From Stichopus chloronotus (taxonomy: Eukaryota > Echinodermata > Holothuroidea > Aspidochirotida > Stichopodidae): a stretch of 64,000 bases of DNA. Made by a program: the position numbers and the translations under genes. This document shows positions 15,101 through 25,900 of this stretch, piece after piece (within the stretch, counting starts at the first letter, position 1; each line of letters starts with the position of its first letter). The notes under the pieces are model-generated. The model saw only the letters and a program-made list of their open reading frames with translations, had not been told where the DNA came from and did not search any database. The stretch is taken from NCBI GenBank assembly GCA_021234535.1, contig CM037830.1, forward strand, positions 5,554,170-5,618,169. Reading direction: 5' to 3'.

Positions 15101-16334
15101 CTAGAATTTCCAACAAACCTTTGCAAATATGCAAGACAAGCTCAAACATGTATGGCACAGATTCTTCAACTTTTGTGGTCATTCTAAGCTTATTCAAGTT
15201 TGTACCTGCATAGCTCTCTTGATAACTTGCTCTCTCAGTTTCCTGAAATGTTCGACTCCTTTTGGGATCCCAACAGAGCTGAAATAAAATGAAACTACTT
15301 TGTTATTCACTGATGACCTACGTGGGACTTCCATTGGTGTAAGCTATTACCTGGCATTATATACAGCATTCAATTTGGTAGGTAAAGAAACGTTCCTAAA
15401 AGCAAAAATGAAGGACACAACTGGATCAAAAGGAAGTTAAGTTTGGATTTCCAAATTCAATGCGATGACAATACAAATAGCTTCACAAATTTGCAGTCTA
15501 GAAACACTGAGCATACCTAAAATGTCAGTTACTTATTTACATTTCATTTCTTATTTAGTGAAAAAATTAATTTGGTATTGAAACTTTCATATGCCATCTC
15601 CATCCTTCTACCCTACCCCACCCCCCCCCCTTTTCATCTTAGTCTCTTTCTTCACATATAAGTAAACATATCTGTCTATGACAGGGTCAATGTTAACAAT
15701 GAACACAACAGGTGATAAAGTGATGTTTTCCTTGCAGATTGTCCTACCATAATTTTTGTCTGTTTTGCCACTACTGTACATTCCATTGTGAATCACACTT
15801 TTTCAATATAAAAATAAATGCACAATTCAGTAGCTCAGTTAGTCATAGCTGCATGACTACACATTACAGTGAGAAAAATGGATCCCCGAAAAGTTCAAAG
15901 TACTTGCACATCGAGAGTCTAAAGCCTCTTGCAATTACTTGTTTTAACTAAAACTGGAAATTTCATTGAACATGAAAAGGAATTAAGCAGAGAATTTGAC
16001 CCCTTGATGACAGATTTTAGAGATTTTGTGTAGCAAAAACTTAAATGCCCCAAAGAACTTACTGTACAAGCCTAACATCAACTCACATATACGTGCACAA
16101 CAGCCTTGTTATACAGTAATTGATGAGTAATTGGTTGAGTAGTGTTGAGATCCACATACAATAGCAAGTACAGACAATGAGGTAATGTTACCTTGATGCT
16201 CTCGGGACGCCCGTAAGCATTTCATTTTCTTCAATGTCGTTCTTTAGATCCTGCAGTTCTTTCACCAGCTCAGATTCCAAATCCTTTATCTTTTCACTGG
16301 CCCCTACCTGGTACAGTTCAGCAGTAGAAGACAT
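17..16334 (-). CDS. CCDC162-like coiled-coil protein (19 exons, 3' end off the window)
   Basis: Exons read on the minus strand: 16334-16192, 15278-15206, 13091-12981, 12703-12579, 11578-11395, 11141-10751, 10033-9921, 8945-8820, 8291-8209, 7873-7762, 6784-6639, 6041-5777, 5348-5251, 4352-4257, 3575-3438, 2504-2396, 1444-1334, 694-494, 123-17. All have AG/GT borders and the phases join without a break into about 910 residues. Seen: an N-terminal Glu/Lys/Leu-rich helix with the stretch 'DLKNDIEENEML', then conserved-looking blocks such as 'IIQADVM', 'MLRWRRFCEHTK', 'WLPYIKLK', 'LLSFLQLRHLRIRDLQR', 'VQDLRGYYVIYD', 'FAVLLDLWTNEANFLENK' and 'EEFGLPYPIISKQP'. I recognise this order from the animal CCDC162 (DUF4549-containing) family, which has no established biochemical role. 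The last visible exon ends with a donor at 16, so the gene continues to the left. The name rests on recalled family motifs, not a search. Confidence 0.85.
2636..3345. repeat. GACA microsatellite within degenerate tetranucleotide DNA
   Basis: A clean (GACA)n run occupies about 3064-3110. It is flanked on both sides (2636-2725 and 3111-3345) by decayed versions made of TGGATGG, ACTGACTG and GATAGAT words. It lies in the intron between CCDC162-like exons 3575-3438 and 2504-2396. The open frames here (runs of Pro-Thr-His-Ser) are repeat artefacts, not genes. Confidence 0.85.
10751..11141 (-). CDS. Largest visible exon of the CCDC162-like gene: low-complexity linker
   Basis: This exon encodes about 130 residues rich in Ser, Met, Glu and Gln, ending in a poly-Ala stretch ('AIAAAAAAG') directly at the donor. 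Its sequence looks disordered, unlike the flanking helical exons. It lies between the helical block of 11578-11395 ('YLKWLVSHLHSVKKIHAF') and the block at 10033-9921 ('LLDFESLKPLLEFLLP'). The splice phase (0 in, 1 out) matches both neighbours. It is probably a fast-evolving linker; alanine length variation between individuals would be expected. Confidence 0.7.
12191..12345 (+). repeat. Arm A of a diverged inverted repeat flanking two exons
   Basis: This segment reads CAATGTGAAACCCAGTAATT, then GTTTTGCA, ATCAAACTTTGA, TATCTCA and GGTAATAG. The reverse complement of 13405-13570 carries the same landmarks in the same order (CAATGTGAAACTCAGTAATT, GTTTTGCA, ATCAAACTTTGA, TATCTCA, GGTAATGG). Identity by eye is roughly 70%. 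The arms lie in the introns either side of exons 12703-12579 and 13091-12981 of the CCDC162-like gene. Confidence 0.7.
13405..13570 (-). repeat. Arm B of the inverted repeat
   Basis: This is the reverse-complement partner of 12191-12345, about 1.06 kb away, with shared landmark words as described there. It is likely a second copy of one dispersed element inserted in the opposite orientation. No target duplication or coding capacity is evident. Confidence 0.7.
14140..14605. repeat. Degenerate tandem repeat rich in CCAAT (ATTGG) boxes
   Basis: Units of roughly 45-60 bases repeat the words TGATTGGTTGCTGCTCC, TAACTTACCA and TATGGGTTTTGTC. About nine ATTGG cores occur (for example near 14151, 14203, 14244, 14287, 14372, 14454, 14540 and 14582). 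Read on the minus strand, the sense strand of the surrounding gene, several give AACCAATCAG, which matches the NF-Y consensus. It lies in the intron between exons 15278-15206 and 13091-12981. Whether it is regulatory or simply a minisatellite is unknown. Confidence 0.75.
16192..16334 (-). CDS. First coding exon of the CCDC162-like gene (DUF4549-type N terminus)
   Basis: The start codon at 16334-16332 opens 47 codons plus two bases before a GTAACA donor. The reading starts MSSTAELYQ and continues into a charged heptad-like helix with the pattern LE-ELVKELQDLK-IEEN. The next exon (15278-15206) restores the frame and adds 'GIPKGVEHFRKLREQ'. This helix followed by a short 'P-V' turn is what I associate with DUF4549 N termini. 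No in-frame ATG lies further upstream before stops, so this start is preferred. A promoter was not identified. Confidence 0.8.
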
Positions 16335-17158
16335 CTTTGTAACTTTCTTTGGTTACTGTCTTATGTTACTGCAATGAAGGCAAGAAACTTAATCTTTAAA
16401 AGATGTCATCCGTCATTCCTTTTTGTACTTAAATAATCCCCCTCAACAATGTATTTCCAATTCACTGAATAGTCAAGTACTTTATCGCAAGTACAACCTT
16501 CATACTGTACTTAGCGGCCCTGATGTAGGTAAATTTAATAATTAAGACATGCATGCAAAAGTGGAGGCACAAATGAAAATAACATATTTGACTTGAGTTT
16601 GGGTAAAAGCCAAAACAGACGGTCACTGCATAGTGCGCATTCAAGGGAAAAAAAATATCTGCGCACTTAGTTTCAAACCATGAAACCCAGTTGCAACTCA
16701 ATCTCATGCAAGCTTCACAATACAGTAGTTGCAAATCCATACTTTGTCGGATACTATCTGAAAAGCTGAATTCTCTCTTGAATTGGTCAAAGTCAAAATT
16801 TTGCTTATGGCACATACTTGAGTGAGTTAGGTTCATACCACAACGTTTAACATTTGCTAATCAAAATGGGTTGACTTCCAAACAATCAAACACTGATCAG
16901 TAAAACCTGCTAATGATATTTGAGATATCTTGAGATATCATGCTCAAGGTAGGTCCTAACAAGCATACACAGAAACACACGCATACACACACATACCATC
17001 ACTATTTGCAAAAGCTTAAACCTAAACCTTAAAATGGACCCTAATCGTCACCATTGCTGATTCGCTAAAATCTCGTTTGTGCCAATATAATAAGGCTATG
17101 TTCTACTTCTACGAACATGATCATCCAAGTAAAGACTTGACTACTGCAAAAGTTCAAC

Positions 17159-17197
17159 CTTATGGACCTCCTTATGGACCTCCTTATGGACCTTATG
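17159..17197. repeat. Short 12-bp tandem repeat (TATGGACCTCCT)
   Basis: Three and a fraction consecutive copies of TATGGACCTCCT, ending in a shortened copy. No function is suggested. Confidence 0.85.
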
Positions 17198-17454
17198 GTA
17201 GACCCCATTAAGCCAAGCTAAGACTACCCTAAAACTTTCATGTATAATATGGTTTAATCAGGGAGTAGCCTATAACAGGTACTTGTTACTGATAGGACCA
17301 AGCTAGGCTATGTCTAGCGACCAGAAATCCAAACGCCTTGTGATTTTGATGATTCACTTATTAGTACTTTGAATCTGGCATATTGCATAAGGTGAGGATG
17401 TATTGACCCAGAGTGATTTTTGTCCTCTAACAAATTCAATATGGTGCATCTGCA

Positions 17455-17960
17455 ATTTTATCAAATTTATGAGATCTGTCCAAGTTTCTCTTCTTGAGAT
17501 ATCCTGTTTACAAGATTTTCACAACTTACCCCCAGTTGACCCCAAATGACTGTTGGGATCAACTTTAAAATACTGATTTACAAGGTTTTCACAATTTGAC
17601 CCCTGTTAACCCCAAATGACCTTTCACCTCAACTGTAAAAAAAGTACAGGGGTTATAGGTTACTTCTACTTGATATAAAACATTCACGTACAACATATCA
17701 AAACTTTCCATGATTCCTATAGATTCTTGAGACATTATGTTAAAAATATTTTCACTGTTTGACCTTTGGTGATTTCAAATGACCTTTTACCCCTATCAAA
17801 AGTGATAGGGTGTATCAACTTGATGTAATGCCTCATCGTGCTAAGTATCAATATTTTCCATAATTCCTACCTTGAGATATTGTATCAACAGTTTTCAATG
17901 TTTGACAACTGGTGACCTCAGATGGCCTGTTGAATTCCATAAAAAACAATGGGTTCTTTC
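17455..17960. repeat. Dispersed satellite-like repeat, family 1 (GAGATATC / TGACCTTTGACC), block 1
   Basis: Several diverged copies of a unit of about 145 bases share GAGATATC, GTTTACAAGGTTTTCACAA, TTTGACCCC, CCAAATGACCTTT and CACCAAAAACAAT. Further blocks lie at 18650-19010 and 50930-51340. A CA-rich segment follows some copies, as near 16975-16995 and 51270-51320. This pattern is that of a widespread noncoding repeat in marine invertebrates, recognised by eye only. Confidence 0.75.
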
Positions 17961-18649
17961 TACTTGATATAATCAGGAAGGTGCAATTGATGAGGAGATG
18001 CAACGGAAAGGTAAATTTATGTTAATCCTTTTAGATTTTGTCTGGCATGATAACCTTCAATTCATAAAGGGATAAGAACAGCTTAGATCTCCGTTTTACT
18101 TTTGTGTGACCTATCTTATTTCTAGGGATATCCAAGTAATCTTCATTCACACCTGCTGCATAATCTTTGAAAAGGATTGCATACATTAAGCTTGAAGCAA
18201 GGTTCGTTGACGACAGTCAACTCAAAAACACTGCCCCAAAAGTCAAAATGACTGGTTGTCTCTTAAGAACCAAGACATAATGGTTCATAAGAAGTTGCCA
18301 TATGCAAATGATGAAAGAAAGCAAGTGTAGTGTATATTTTACTGCAGCATTTTATCAATTTCTAAAACTTTTGCAAGTTTGCAGAAGGTGCAGCCATGAT
18401 CAACTAGTTACACAACATCAACTTTTTTTAAATGTGATAGGCGTCAGAATGCGTCTAAAGTTGAACACTGATTTTCAAGGATGACAACTAGCATTGTTAT
18501 TGCTATGGACAAAATTTTCCGATCCGTAATTTACAACGGAGCAGACGACATGGAAATTTTATGTTAAGTTGCTAAAGCCTTTTAAGCCGATTGACTCTGC
18601 AAGTGATGAACAAAAGAGGTGATCTTAGTGGAGAGTAGGCTAATTCAAA

Positions 18650-19010
18650 GTTGCACCTCCCTGATATAACATATTCACAATTTTACAGACAAGTTTCCAA
18701 GATTCCAACCTTCAGATATTGTGTTAACAAGGTTTTCAGTGTTTGACCTCTGGTGATCTCAAATGACCTTTGACCACCACCAAAAACAATAGTGTACTTC
18801 AATTTGATACATTCAAATACTAAGTATCAAAAGTTTACTTGATTCCTACCTTGAGATACTGTGACTCATGTTAACAATAATTTAAGTGTTTGACCTCTGG
18901 TAACCTCAGATGACTATTTATTTCCACCAAAAACAATAGGATTAATATACATAGTCACATACTATGTATCAAACGTTTATATGATTCGTATCTTGAAATA
19001 TCATGTTATC
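18650..19010. repeat. Dispersed satellite-like repeat, family 1, block 2
   Basis: Two to three diverged units with the same landmarks as block 1. One copy carries TGACCTTTGACC at about 18764-18775, whose reverse complement is a direct repeat of AGGTCA-type half sites spaced by one base (DR1). Confidence 0.75.
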
Positions 19011-19209
19011 CATTTTTTTTTAATAAAAATGCTCCTCAGATTGCAGGGAAACTGCACTTGAGTCCAGTCTCTCTGGCACTGTAAATTTCAGCTAAGTTGT
19101 CTTTATTGTTTTAGAACACAGGTTTATAAATTTGTTATTCTTTATACTTTAAGGTAACTCAGAAACCCCCCACACCTAAACTGACACAATGTTAATAATT
19201 ATGAGAGTG

Positions 19210-19835
19210 TGGTTCAAAAATAGGTAATAATAAATAATAATAGGATAGATTTGTATAGCGCCTAATATAAGTACAATCACAAAGCACTTAACAAAGGTTC
19301 AGTCTTTAAACAGGTGTGTTTTGAGCAATCTCTTGAAAGAGTTCAGAGATGTTGCAGTACGAATGTTGAGAGGAAGGTTGTATCATATGGTTGAGGCTGC
19401 CACAGAAAACGATCGTTCACCATAGTAGGAGGTACACACAGCTGGTGGGCGGCAGAGCAAGGACTGAGAAGAAGACTGAAGAGAGCGGGAAGGCTGGTAT
19501 TCAGACAATAGATCAGTAATGTATAATAGTGCCATACCATGTAGAGCTTTGTATGTGAGCAAAGGGATTTTATAACTGATACACTCTTGCACTGGTAGCC
19601 AGTGGAGCTCATGAAGAATTGGTTTGATATGTTCATGTTTCCTTCTGCAAGTAACGAGGCGAGCAGCTGAATTCTGCACACGCTGTAGTTTATCAATCTG
19701 AGTTTTTGGGAGCCCGTAGAGAAGGCTGTTGCAATAATCAAGGCGTAACATTTGAACAATATTTTGAAATAATCTGGAAAAGTAAGTTAAGTATCGCTGA
19801 ATATGGTGGCGAATGTTTCCAAGTTTTCTACCCAT
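19210..19835 (-). mobile_element. 5'-truncated LINE 3' end (CR1/L2-like reverse transcriptase remnant)
   Basis: The minus-strand reading contains 'RLDYCNSLLYGLP', 'LQRVQNSAARLV' and 'LHWLPV', the classic C-terminal end of non-LTR reverse transcriptases of the CR1/L2/Rex type. The frame is interrupted by TGA at 19385-19383, where the family has Trp ('W-YNLP'), then continues 'NLPLNIRTATSLNSFKRLLK' to its natural stop. The 3' part has the 'AGCGCTTTG..GCGCTATACAAATC' motif and a TTATTA-type tail (about 19223-19245), so the 3' end is preserved. The catalytic part of the reverse transcriptase is missing. This is a dead copy. Confidence 0.85.
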
Positions 19836-20279
19836 AAAGTGTGAGAAAAATGGAATTAAAGGAGCATTTCAACCTTCAAAATTGACAGGGCTCAATGTTG
19901 AGCATGAGGTATGGACAGGTGCGACTCACAGAAAATTTGAATCATATTTTTTCTCAATACTAGGCCTACCTTTATTTTTATTGATGTCATGGTCAAAAGT
20001 TGACAGGCCTATAGGGGCCTTATTCCTTTGGCCCAATTGTTTTGGCTGATGAATTGTTTTTTTTACAGAACTTCAGACTGTTGACTGAAACTAAGTTAGT
20101 AATACAACTACAAATAGCATTACCAATATTCTTGGAGACAGCAATTAAAACACTGATGTCCGTCCCTGAAGTGAGAGACGGAATTAAATCACACTCATTA
20201 CTGGTCAGTGGTCTAACTTATTTCAATAAATGCACAGCGAACTGACCGCATACTAACAAGCGTACACTGCAACTGGAAT

Positions 20280-20321
20280 GCACATCACCCGGTCGTAGGG
20301 GCACATCACCCGGTCGTAGGG
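20280..20321. repeat. Perfect 21-bp tandem duplication
   Basis: The sequence GCACATCACCCGGTCGTAGG plus one G occurs twice in direct succession. 'GGTCGTAG' also occurs in the 163-bp duplication nearby. No function is suggested. Confidence 0.9.
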
Positions 20322-20980
20322 TTAGCCTACTTGTTACTGGTTACACTCTGTCTGGATGGGACCAACAAGTTACTAGTTACCTTTTAAAACTGATCCATTC
20401 TTGGCTTGCTAATTAACCGTACGAACTTAGGCTGTAAGATGAGCTAACCCTACTTCACGGGTGCTGGTAACGTCAGCGTCATTAATTCCTTTGAGATAAC
20501 AGATGTCTACGGTCTAGCCAATGGTTGTTGGTACGTGACGAACCTGATGAAGCCAGCCGGCCTGTCGCACGGTTGCTTTTAGCACATATAATGCACAAAA
20601 AGCTATGCAGCTAACATTAGCACAGTACGTGTGCCCCGCAGCAACAGGTGCATGCTTAACAACGTTAAGCCTAGGTAACGACGTCGCGTAACCACGGACT
20701 CAACTTGTTTAGAATAACCATTGTATAAAAATAGCGCACTAAGCAAAGCTATCACATTACTTTATTATTTATACAGACAGATAAACAAGTTTTTCCTCTT
20801 TACTTACCAATATATTACCGAAATAGCATTGTATGTATTTTAAGTAAATAAATCTTTTGAAACTACTAAAACTGTACGAAAATAATTTAATATACAAACT
20901 CGACAGAAACCCGCCTCACTACGTGCAAGAAATTTAGTTCAGTACAGAATGTGGTACGCTGGGTTTAGTGTACAGTGTAG

Positions 20981-21143
20981 GGTTGCGTACATAAATGAAA
21001 ATGATTGTGTAAAGTGCCTGTTGTGGTACTCGGTCGTAGCAAGCCAAGATAATTGTGGAGTGAATACATACAAGGCCTAGCCTACTTGTACTTATGATCA
21101 TCAGCGCAACGGCTAGCTGGCGATAGGTAGGCTAGCCAGACTG
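20981..21143. repeat. 163-bp direct duplication, copy 1
   Basis: It runs from GGTTGCGTACATAAAT to GGCTAGCCAGACTG. The copy at 21368-21530 is identical except for one base that I can see (AAATGAAAATG here, AAATCAAAATG there). The copies lie 387 bases apart upstream of the TRPV gene. Such high identity next to otherwise decayed repeats indicates a recent duplication or conversion. No open frame or transposase signature is present. Confidence 0.95.
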
Positions 21144-21367
21144 TAGTAGAGGGTGGTGCCCGAGTGAATCGTCTGTAAATACTGAAGTGACATCGAATAC
21201 TACTACTATTTCATTGATGCGTATGTATCTGGGATAACTTACAATTATTCGTCGCTGTATTTGTCACACCCAGTTAGCCTACAGTGCTGTATTGTTAATG
21301 TTATCATTATTAACGTTTATCGTTTGTCATACTCATAAAATGCCTAACATGATCATCCAAATAAACA

Positions 21368-21530
21368 GGTTGCGTACATAAATCAAAATGATTGTGTAAA
21401 GTGCCTGTTGTGGTACTCGGTCGTAGCAAGCCAAGATAATTGTGGAGTGAATACATACAAGGCCTAGCCTACTTGTACTTATGATCATCAGCGCAACGGC
21501 TAGCTGGCGATAGGTAGGCTAGCCAGACTG
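21368..21530. repeat. 163-bp direct duplication, copy 2
   Basis: Partner of 20981-21143 with a single observed mismatch. It ends at AGCCAGACTG, after which the flanks diverge (CTACACG here, TAGTAGAGG in copy 1). Confidence 0.95.
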
Positions 21531-21639
21531 CTACACGTTATAGGCCTAATTAGTCTCCAATTGGCAATACTAGTTATGTTACTTCTAAAGTGACTTGTAA
21601 GTTGGGAGTGATTTTAGAATACCCAGCATATGTAAACTT

Positions 21640-22180
21640 CTCGCTTTCGTGGGAGTTCGGAATCACAGTGGAACCCAACCCCTATAGGTACAGTACAGTA
21701 GCGTTTGGCCTCCAAATTTGGAAGTTCAATCTTTTCTCTCTTCCCTTTTTTTTTCTTGTTATCGTGTAGAGTCAAAGATAACGACACATATTTGAGTGGA
21801 CATGTTTTTATAACTGGAGTCGGAATCAAGGTGGGAGGGAATGTGACTGAAAAGGATGTATCCATAAACCTGGAGTTGAAGTCACAGTAACAGAACGTGT
21901 AATTGCAGTTGACTATTTAGGTGGAGTCAGAATCGAGGTGGCGTGGAGTGTGAGAATGATGCATCTAACAGTTTATGATGCTTAAAGACTGGAATCGGAG
22001 TTGCAGTGACTTGTACGTGTAATTGCAATGTACTTTTACTTATGTTTTCAGGTGGAGCTGAGGTCGGAGAGATGCATTTTGATATTTATTTTCATGTGGA
22101 GTCCGACTCTAGGTGGTGATTATACTTGCTGCTGGAATCGCAGTGGCAATAAAACTTTTATAGGAGTCGGAGTCGAGGGG
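21640..22180. repeat. Degenerate GGAGTCGG-type minisatellite
   Basis: Recurring words are GGAGTCGGAATC, GGTGGAGTC, GGAGTTGAAGTCACAGTAAC, GGAATCGGAGTTGCAGTGAC and GGAGTCGGAGTCGAGG. An inverted fragment (CGACTGCGACTCGGACTCC) lies at about 22657-22675. Units are 17-25 bases and highly diverged. It sits just upstream of the first recognised TRPV exon. Confidence 0.65.
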
Positions 22181-22916
22181 AGTCAGAACGATTGTAACAG
22201 TTGATTCATGGCATCTATTAGTAAAATTAAATGAAAACCTGGGAATATCTTTACAAAATATGAAGTGGAAGGGTTTGACAAAAACTTCTCAAAGTTTCAT
22301 TAAAAAATGTTCTTCGTTTCCCAAGTTATGCACTTTTAAAATTCACGGAAGGGTGCTGCCATTTTTGTCTCAGTTGAATGCGAGTAGACTTGAGTAAAAC
22401 AAACAGCGATGTCACATAACTGCTGAAAGGAGAAATTCAATGTATTTCTTTGTTTTCCTTATCTATAATTTCCATGAATGCATATGCACTTGAACACAAT
22501 TTTGTGTTGGATTACAGAGGTGTATTATGCAATGATCAAATAATTGATGCTTTCAATTGATTGATTGATGCTTTCAACCCTGAACAGTGATGTTTTATTG
22601 CTCTGATGCTGATTCACGTTCTGATTTTCATTCTCCTTTAAATTTGTTGTTCTTGCTCGACTGCGACTCGGACTCCACTTGTAAAGGGGACCTTCTGAAA
22701 GGCAGGGTATTCTAAAATTGTACAATAAGTTGTAACGTTAGGCATATGTCACAATATTTCTAATTTTATCTATTTCTATGGTTGTAACAAACTCCTGAAG
22801 AGAATCTAGATCATTCCCAACTTAGCTTGACCAAAATTAAGATGCCAAACCCTTACATGTATACGACGTACAAAGTGAAACACACAATTTGAATGTTTGT
22901 TTTGGTCTTTTTGCAG

Positions 22917-25900
22917 AGTGATATCCCACAATGTGAGAAAGCGATGACACTGGTACTCAATTGTATCCGCTACCTTAGGAGTTGCTTTACTAACAGTTTA
23001 CAGTTTGACAACAATCCAGACTTGGAATGGAAGCAACAAGCAGAGGCAGTGGAAAGGAACTCAATGTACAAATTGGTCCATCTCGGTGGGAGTGGATTCT
23101 TGGTGGATGCGTTCCTGAAGAGGGAAAATGATGAACAGTTCTTGGAACTTGTTCAAAGGACCGTTCATCCATTTCTCTATCAAACTGGGTCACAGGCTGG
23201 TGGAATCATAACAGAACTTGAATTTGCTAAATTCAGAAGGAAAATGAAGATTGATCATGAGGTAGGTTCAGACAGCAATGACAGTATAGTCTCGGATGTA
23301 AACTGGAGTTCTGAATTTGCTCATCAAAATCATTTTTTTATCTGAACTTGCAAATTTAGTAGCTTCGGACATTCTGTGAAATGTTGAAACATTCAACTTC
23401 ACAAAATCTGGTCTTTGTCAAAAAGTCTTTACAATAGTATCTCTGCATTTGCACATCCTCGAAGTCCACCTAGATCAACTGCAAACGTACAGAGAGGGTA
23501 TGCACCTGTTGGTTGTTGTCTTGCACAACATGTGAATTGCCATTCTGCCTTAAAAAAAATGTGTTATAATCTGTCAAAAAGTGTCTTCATTTCCATGGCA
23601 CATGTGTTGAGTGTTGTTTGTTTTTTTTTTCATTCATGCATCCCACAGTTGCTTGCATGAATTAAGATTGCAAAAGGACTTACAGAGCAAGAAAATTTTT
23701 GATGTCCAATAGTGCTTTGTCTTCCATTGTATATGATGCTGTAGGCAAAAGGAAAAAACTCAGTATGCACTGTCTGCTCATACAGTGTACTTCCATTTAT
23801 TATTTCATTTATTGGTTTTCCACAAAAATGTTAGAGAAGAGTGGATACAGTAACAGAACAAGGAAAAGAGACCAAGAAAAAAATTATGTTGGGGAAGGGA
23901 GTGCCCTTAAGAAACCCACATGTACTTAAAGACAAGAGCACTCCCAAAAAGAAAACAAAGAGAAAAACAAAAATTAGAAAAGAAAAACAAAAAAAAAGCC
24001 CCACCTAGCCCCTTCACCAAAGACCACCCACCCTCCATTCTACGACAATTAGTAAGAATTCAGAAAAACTGTGAACAAGGTTGTCTTAAGAGCTACTATA
24101 GAAGGTTTAAACCGACAATTTTGGGGCAGCATTTTCCAGACAAATGTTGACCAATATTTGTAGTGGGAATGTACTGACAGAAGGAAGAAAGATAACTTGG
24201 TAGTAAGTTATTCAAACAACAATATGTAAATATTGCTAAACTCAGAGTAATGATGTCAGGTAATTTAAGCAAATTCAATGAAGCAAACAAACTACTGGTT
24301 GGGTCCCATGATGCAGAGCAAGTCATGTGCCTGACAGCTCATTTCTGAAGAATTATTAATTTATTAAGATAAGATTTTTTTGCACCTGACCAGACAATAC
24401 AAGAGTTAGAGAGCTGAGGTAAAATAAGGCTTAAGTAAATCAATCTCAGTACCTTTAAGAGAAGTGTAAACTTAAGTTTTGCAATTATGCCTACTCCTTT
24501 TGAGACTTGAGTTGCTACATTGTTCATATGATCCGTCCAAGTGAGCTCAACATCGATGAAGACACCTAAGAATTTTGCTCTCTTTACTCACTGTAAGGGA
24601 ACACCATACTAATATTAAAATTGTTATAAATCTTACCCATGGAGAGCACTATATAGTTGGTTTTGTCTACAGTCACACTCACAGATAACCTATTTGAAAC
24701 GAACCATGCATAAAATTTTCTCTTTCAGTTCTACGATTTGGATGTCATAGATGACAACGAACTTCTCCAGGAATTCGGCAAGTACCAGATGACAGCGATC
24801 AACAAATTTACTCCTCATCCAGCATGCTGGGACATAAACAATCGTGGGACAGCCGGGGAGACCATAATTCACCTGTGCTACCTCATCAACTCAAAAGTAC
24901 ACAAAATCCTAGCCAGGCACCTGTTACAACTGTACCCTGCCCTTGCACTGGACATGTACGAAGGCAGTGCCTATTATGGTAAGCTGTCACTAAATGAGGC
25001 CAGCTGTATAAGAGGATGAAAAAGGCAATTTCCTGAAACAAACACATCAGCACTTTTTATTTTTGAATCTGCTTTTGGCATGATGCATATCAAAGTAAGC
25101 TTAGAACATCTTTGAATTTCCATTACAAGAAGATAAAGAAGGCTTAATTGGTCTATTGTTTGTTCCATACCACATTGTGACAAAGTCACCAAGTTTTGCT
25201 TTGAATGAAGAAATTTCCAGAGAGGGAACATTGTCAAAGGATGAAAAATCATACAAATATATGATGTTCAGTTGGTCTCAGTGTAGCGTATCAAGAAACG
25301 TTTTAAAAAACAAACAAACAACCAGCCACCCAGATTGCAGGAAATTGCACTTCTCAGGCCTTGTTAAAGGCATCCAAACATGTTTTTGTTTTGAGATTTT
25401 GCATTTCAAAGCTTACTCTTCCAACAAATAAAGGGGAATGGTAGTTTATATAAATCTTTTGCCCAATTTTATTGGGGCTAGCCATTTTTTTTTTTGGGGG
25501 GGAGAGCTTTTTTGGGAGGAGTTGAAGAACCAACCCCTGCTACTGAATGTTTGGTGTAACTCATAGGATGCTTAAAGCATGACGTTCCCCACGAAAGCCT
25601 TAAATACTGTAGGAAATCTTTGCAATGAACAGTATGCAATATTAACATGTCCATTTTCTCTGAATATTTACCATTGCATGCATAATTTTTACAGCACAGT
25701 GGTATGGATGCAACAGGAAGTCTGTAATACCCACTGCTTTTGCAGATGATGTCCTTCTGCAAACTCTAGCAGTTAGTTTTAGCATCAAGTATTACAAAGA
25801 TAACTATAGTATTGTCTCTATTTGCAGGAGAGACGGCACTCCATCTTGCTATCGTACACAACGACCTAGAGTCTGTCAAGTTTCTTGTCAACCACTGCCA

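Larger units (their letters stand above)
16335..22916. other. Intergenic region between the two divergent genes, repeat-rich, no gene seen
   Basis: It separates the start codon of the CCDC162-like gene from the first recognised exon of the TRPV gene. It contains dispersed satellite-type repeats (17455-17960, 18650-19010), a LINE remnant, a 21-bp and a 163-bp duplication, and a GGAGTCGG minisatellite. The upstream exon(s) and promoter of the TRPV gene probably lie in the right half, but I could not identify them. Short open frames here lack splice context and recognisable motifs. Confidence 0.7.
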
